In this document: positions 59,749 to 64,000 of the stretch, one piece after another
How the letters are laid out: each line of letters starts with the position of its first letter
Numbering within the stretch: position 1 is the first letter of the stretch
Assembly: GCA_963849485.1 (NCBI GenBank)
Contig: CAWKIF010000088.1
Location: 86,226-150,225, forward strand
Reading direction: 5' to 3'
Length of the DNA: 64,000 nt
Origin: CAVTWJ01 sp963849485
GTDB taxonomy: Bacteria; Oederibacteriota; Muellerivitia; Muellerivitales; Muellerivitaceae
Translations under genes and position numbers: made by a program
Notes under the pieces: generated by a model
What the model was told of the DNA's origin: nothing
Databases searched by the model: none
What the model saw: only the letters and a program-made list of their open reading frames with translations

Positions 59749-62046
59749 ATGAACAACTGTTCAGTAAATTCGGTCGCTATGAACTCTGCTTCCCAGGCAG
59801 GGAAGAATTTATCGAAAAAAACCAATTTCCTTTTTAGCCAGATCCCCTCTCTCCTCACTCGCGGAATTTTCCTCATGGCACTGTTGTGCCTTTTTGCGCC
59901 CGCGGTCCACGCGCAAATTTCAGCCGAGTGGCAAGACCAAGGTGATAACCTGTGGGTAGACATCCCGGCTAATGGTGTAGGTAATAACTGGAGTTCTTGG
60001 CCCGGCAATTACCCGGGTTTAAATGAGAACAACGACACGGCGTATTTTGATGGTATCGATGGTGGTATTTATCCCAATGTGACGATCAACGCCAGCATCA
60101 TCCTGCAAAATCTTCAATTCTTAAATACGAACGGGACTGAAAGTTACAACCTCGATACCGTAGGTAACGAATTGTGGATTACCAATGGCGAGCTCTACAA
60201 CGATTCCTCAACAAACCAAACCTTGACCAATGGTTATGGAGCTGTGGTTTTCGATAATTCTTCCATCGCAAATAATTGGTTTGATTTGGGTGGATATACC
60301 ACCATCAATAATGGGGATGGTTCTGGGGATGGCTACCTGGGTTTTTGGAATGGCGCCAATGCCGACGTGCTTGGCGGCACCACCATCAATAATGATGCCG
60401 GGTCTGTGGTATTTGACGATTCCTCGGCGGGTTACGCCACCATTAATAACAGCGAGTATGGGACGATTAATTTTGATGACGGCTCAACTGCCTATTATTC
60501 CACTATAAATAATATCGACAATGGAACCATTGAAGTCTCCACCGGCGGAACGCTGGGCGGATCCACTATCAACAACACCGGAAACTTGACGATTGATAAC
60601 ACCACCTCGTTCGACTACTACGGCTCCTTGAGTGGAACCGGTAATCTCGCCGTGACGGGTGGGGGCACGATGAACGTCATGGGCGGCACCGGCAACACGG
60701 GTAACAACGCCACGGTAACCGAGAACACTATCAACGTAAACGGTTCCACCTTCACCCTGCAGGGTGATTCGGGAACCACCAACGGCGGCTCCGGAGGTTA
60801 CGCTTACCTGCAGGCTTCCGGCTTAATGACTGTCGACCCGAGCGTCGTGGTTCTCCAAGGTGGAAACGGAACCGATAACAACGCTGGCGACGGTGGCGCG
60901 GGAGGCGTGGCGGAAGCGGCAGTGTCCGGTCTGAGTGTGGAGGGTTCTACCTACGAGGTCTTCGGCGGTAACGGCGGCAATGCGACCGGTTCTACCGGTA
61001 ACGGCGGCGCGGGCGCCGGGGCGGGCCTTATTTCCTATGACACGGTTTCGGTTGATTCCAGCGTCTTGATCGTGGCGGGCGGCACCGGTGGTGATACTTA
61101 TGCATCCGGCTACAGCGGTGGAAACGGCGGGTTGGCCGTGATTGAATCCTCTGGCGATATCGATTTATACGCGAACAGCAGTTCCGGAGTGGCCCTTGTT
61201 GTGGGCGGTGATGGCGGAAACGGACAAGTGGCTGGCAGCATTGGCGGAAGCGGGGGCTACGCATTATTGGGCGCGACCGGCACGGGTAATTTTGATTCCC
61301 TCGAAGTTTTGGTCGAAGGTGGATATGCGGGGTTCGGTTATGGAGATTATGGACAAACCGAGTCTTCCGGTGGGGCCGCTACGGTTGCCTTGGGGGCCTT
61401 GAACCTTACATCCTTCGGTTACGGTTACTCGGGAGAGACCGTCGGCTCCACTGCCACTTTAAGTGTGGTGGGCGGGGCGGGTGGAGCGGATGATCCCTAC
61501 AGTTATGGCAGCGGATACGGTAATGGCGGCAACGGTGGCGACGCGGTTATTACTGTCGCTACCGACGGCTGGGTCGAATCAAGCGACTTAACGGCGGCTG
61601 GTGGAGTAGGCGGCTTTGCCGATTCCGGCAACGGCGGCAACGGAGGCAACGCCTCTGTTTCCTTTGGCGGCGGCTTGAACGTATCCTCTGACTTTAACCA
61701 ATCCGACATCAATATTACCGGCGGCAACGGCGGGGATTCCAACTGGGATTGGTATTACGCGGTTGGCGGCAACGGCGGCAACGCGAGCTTGGCGGCCTCT
61801 TCGGCTTGGGTGGATTCCAGCTTGGTATCGATTGGCGGCGGCAATGCCGGTTCCGGCGGTGGGGACTATGGTTCGACCGAAGGGGCTGGGGGAACTGCCT
61901 CCGCTTCCTTTGGCGACCTGACCCTGGTTTCGGATACTTTAAATATGTATTCCACTGGTACGAACGCTTCGGTTTCTTTGCAGGGTGGGTTGGGTGGTAA
62001 CGATGATGGTTATGGTAACGGCGGCAACGGCGGGGAGCGGTCTTGA
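59749..62046 (+). CDS. Giant Gly-Asn-rich surface protein, N-terminal part
   Basis: From ATG 59749 (AAAGGAA upstream) the protein has a ~54-residue signal sequence ending LCLFAPAVHAQ, and beta-strand-rich early domains (NDTAYFDGIDGGIYPNVTINASI...) of the autotransporter-passenger kind. From about residue 325 it becomes a Gly-rich repeat of the GGNGG(N/D)A type every 30-60 residues, which suggests a parallel beta-helix. The frame ends at 62044-62046, but the same repeat continues in the -1 frame at 62043, so the stop is very likely a missing base in the G/C-rich repeat. Possible adhesin or surface layer. Confidence 0.8.
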   Translation: MNNCSVNSVAMNSASQAGKNLSKKTNFLFSQIPSLLTRGIFLMALLCLFAPAVHAQISAEWQDQGDNLWVDIPANGVGNNWSSWPGNYPGLNENNDTAYFDGIDGGIYPNVTINASIILQNLQFLNTNGTESYNLDTVGNELWITNGELYNDSSTNQTLTNGYGAVVFDNSSIANNWFDLGGYTTINNGDGSGDGYLGFWNGANADVLGGTTINNDAGSVVFDDSSAGYATINNSEYGTINFDDGSTAYYSTINNIDNGTIEVSTGGTLGGSTINNTGNLTIDNTTSFDYYGSLSGTGNLAVTGGGTMNVMGGTGNTGNNATVTENTINVNGSTFTLQGDSGTTNGGSGGYAYLQASGLMTVDPSVVVLQGGNGTDNNAGDGGAGGVAEAAVSGLSVEGSTYEVFGGNGGNATGSTGNGGAGAGAGLISYDTVSVDSSVLIVAGGTGGDTYASGYSGGNGGLAVIESSGDIDLYANSSSGVALVVGGDGGNGQVAGSIGGSGGYALLGATGTGNFDSLEVLVEGGYAGFGYGDYGQTESSGGAATVALGALNLTSFGYGYSGETVGSTATLSVVGGAGGADDPYSYGSGYGNGGNGGDAVITVATDGWVESSDLTAAGGVGGFADSGNGGNGGNASVSFGGGLNVSSDFNQSDINITGGNGGDSNWDWYYAVGGNGGNASLAASSAWVDSSLVSIGGGNAGSGGGDYGSTEGAGGTASASFGDLTLVSDTLNMYSTGTNASVSLQGGLGGNDDGYGNGGNGGERS

Positions 62047-62552
62047 CCGTTTCCGATGCCGTGTCAGTTGATTCCAGCACCTTGTGGGCGTTCGGCGGCG
62101 CGGGCGGGTCTTCCGCCTCGGTCAATGGTGGGAACGGCGGCAACGCCAACATTTCCGTTAATTCGGCTTTGAACGAAACGGGAGCTTACGATTATTCCAT
62201 AGTCGCGGCGATCGGCGGGGACGCTGGAAGCGCTGGGCCTATGGGTGTTGGTTATGAAAGTGACCTCGGGAGTTTTGACTATTACGATTCCACCACCGCG
62301 GGGAACGGTTCGGATGATTCTTTCGGCGGCAACGGGGGAAATGGCGGATATGGGAGCATTACTGCTGGCTCCATCAGCATTTCCGGTTCCGTTTTGGGTG
62401 CGGTGGGTGGTACCGGGGCCAATGGCGACAACGTGGGCACCGGTGGTTTGGCCACGATGAATTACGAGAACAACTATGTTGGTATTTATGGCGGGGCGGG
62501 TGGATGGGATAACCTTGGCGGTACTGGCGGTAACGGGGCGCGGCTGGCGTGA
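62043..62552 (+). pseudogene. Giant Gly-rich surface protein, second segment (-1 frame)
   Basis: TVSDAVSVDSSTLWAFGGAGGSS and GGNGGNANISVNS continue the repeat of the preceding segment without a gap. The overlap TTGACC begins at 62043. One missing base near 62035 restores a single frame (…GGDAVLTVSDAV…). It ends at 62550-62552, again at a point where one missing base would allow continuation. Confidence 0.75.
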
Positions 62553-63592
62553 GCACGGGTGCCTTTACGGCGAACAATGCCCCTGAGGTCATCGTCGAGG
62601 CCGGTTCGGCAGGTAACGCCGGGGCGGCCGGTAACGGCGGCGACGCGCAGGCGGGTACCTATGATCAAAATACAGATGCCTATGCTGGCAATGGCGGTTT
62701 TTATAACGAAGGCGGCGCGGGCGGCGCGGGCGGAAGCGTGATTATGAACACGGGCAACGCTTCCTTGAATGAAAGTGGGGTTGAATTTGGCTCGGGCAGT
62801 GGAGGCAATGGCGGTTCGGCGGGAAATGGCGGAAACGCGACTTACTTCGACGGTGATTATAGTTCCTATGCTGCTGGTGGCCAAGGCGGAGACTCTAACT
62901 ATGGTGGCAACGGTGGGGACGCCGGTTCGGTCATGGCGACAATGGGTTCCGTGACATTGAGTTCCTCTGAGTTGATTTCCGAGGCGGGAAGCGGTGGAAA
63001 CGGCGGAGGCGCCGGTAACGGGGGCTATGCCTACTTTGGCACATCCAACTACGAAGACGAAAACGACTATAGTGAAACCAATGGCGGCAACGGGGGTAAT
63101 TACAATTGGGGTGGTATCGGTGGTAATGGTGGAAGTTCTTCCCTGGTTTTGGGTGATGTAAGTTCCGATTCGTCCGCTTTGGTTATTGCCGCGGGCAATG
63201 GCGGCAACGGCGGGGATGCCGGTATGGGTGGAAGCGTCACTTATGGAGATTGGGCTTATGAGACTGGAGATACGACCGGAAACGGTGGTAATTATAACGT
63301 TGGCGGCAATGGCGGTAATGGCGGCGGAGCGACCTTAACAACGGGAGCCTTGTCGGCGAATGACACCACATTGAATGTCAATGCTGGAAACGGCGGCAAC
63401 GGCGGCAATGCCGGAATAGCCGGCCAATTGAACTACATTTATGCGTATGACGGTTCGGGTGATTATTCCGACCAATATCCTGGTTCCAATGGCATTGGTA
63501 ACTATGCCGGCAATGGCGGCAATGGCGGCAGCGCTTTGGTTGCCACTGGTTCTGATTTAACCTGGACAAATGCGAATACTTCCTCGGCTTGA
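62549..63592 (+). pseudogene. Giant Gly-rich surface protein, third segment (-1 frame again)
   Basis: STGAFTANNAPEVIVEAGSAG follows in a further -1 frame and carries the same GGNGG repeats through 63592. The GC-rich tract around 62545 (GGGGCGCGGCTGG) is where the base is lost. The frame shift is again -1, as at 62040. Confidence 0.75.
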
Positions 63593-64000
63593 CAGTGCCG
63601 GCGGTAACGGCGGCGATTCGGCCTGAGTGACCAGGGCGCGGTCGGCGGGATCGGCGGGGATGCTATTTTGTCCGTCGATGGTCGGTGTCGGTTGATTCCG
63701 GCAACGTTATTGCGCGGGCGGCAACAGCAGTTCGGGTTACGGCCAAACGGGCATGACCCCGGATTCGGTAAAACCGGAAGTTCTCGTCGATAGCCTGACC
63801 ACATCTCCCTGCAAATTCAAACACGGATAACGGATACTATTCCGATTTCACCTTGCCGGTGGAATGGGCGGAACCGATTATTTCATGGGTAACGGTGGCA
63901 ATGGGGGTGGGGTAACACCTTTCCTCCGCTGGACCTGTTTCGATTGATGATAGTTATTTCTACATGACTGCCGGGGCAGGTGGTGATTCCAATGGTGGAT
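63593..64000 (+). pseudogene. Giant Gly-rich surface protein, broken end running off the window
   Basis: Pieces DSAGGNGGDSA, GGIGGDAILSVDG, GGMGGTDYFMGNGGNGG and VSIDDSYFYMTAGAGGDSNGG occur in changing frames and follow the repeat, so the gene continues past 64000. The density of frame changes rises towards the window end. Confidence 0.6.

Overview
The window comes from the chromosome of an uncultured, probably Gram-negative, rod-shaped and at least partly anaerobic bacterium. The evidence is a RodA elongasome protein, MurI, outer-membrane beta-barrel and surface proteins, and a full-length pyruvate:ferredoxin oxidoreductase. Very long Ser/Thr-Pro tracts ending in FlgD-like C-terminal domains, a Gly-Asn-rich giant surface protein, and many palindromic intergenic repeats recall deep candidate phyla of the Elusimicrobiota/Omnitrophota/FCPU426 type. 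This placement is an inference from gene style only. No rRNA, tRNA or CRISPR array was seen.

Layout. 1-2.6 kb: rodA and a sugar kinase. 2.7-11.6 kb: an aspartate-family cluster with two aminotransferases (AlaC-like and AspC-like), hom-thrC, lysC (second ACT domain split off by a frame change), cimA and murI. Together these turn aspartate into homoserine, threonine, the lysine precursor, citramalate (towards isoleucine) and D-glutamate. 11.6-14.4 kb: an outer-membrane barrel, a TlpA-like thioredoxin, a Fur-family regulator and greA. 14.5-16 kb: a complete SAM-I riboswitch with terminator and antiterminator in front of a zinc-ribbon threonine-synthase paralogue. 16-23 kb (minus strand): membrane proteins, a TMTC-like TPR protein and a membrane-anchored class III cyclase with a Thr-Pro tail. 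23-28.4 kb: an aldo-keto reductase, an SDR, two tandem Spy-like periplasmic proteins and an AT-rich, repeat-rich island. 28.4-32.5 kb: a B12/radical-SAM protein, then a sulfur-carrier cysteine operon (MoaD/CysO-like, NIL domain, degenerate E1-like, cysteine synthase). 32.7-43.7 kb: signalling (STAS, GYF-like), nifJ with a DHOD-like partner, a pair of cysteine-rich PAS-like proteins flanking a frameshifted glutathione peroxidase, and YjbQ. 43.8-55 kb: a methyltransferase, a GH44 glycanase, an SDR, a FrnE-like DsbA, miaE with an in-frame stop, YihY, a canonical ThiF/MoeB-type E1, a thioredoxin and a half-size TSUP transporter. 55-64 kb: two giant surface proteins, one Ser/Thr-Pro-rich and one Gly-rich, the latter frame-broken and running off the window.

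Repeats are a strong theme. There are three copies of a ~140-bp non-coding element with terminal inverted repeats, seven loci of CACCGCCAAG-type inverted repeats, and several elements in which a conserved flank carries a different hairpin each time. The best candidates for unusual biology are the cysteine operon with a pseudo-E1 and a blocked Gly-Gly tail, the SAM-regulated threonine-synthase paralogue, the paired Cys-rich PAS proteins, and the variable-hairpin repeats. Several genes carry single-base frame breaks (lysC, gpx, the Gly-rich protein). Some of these may be assembly errors, so each should be confirmed from reads before biological weight is placed on it.
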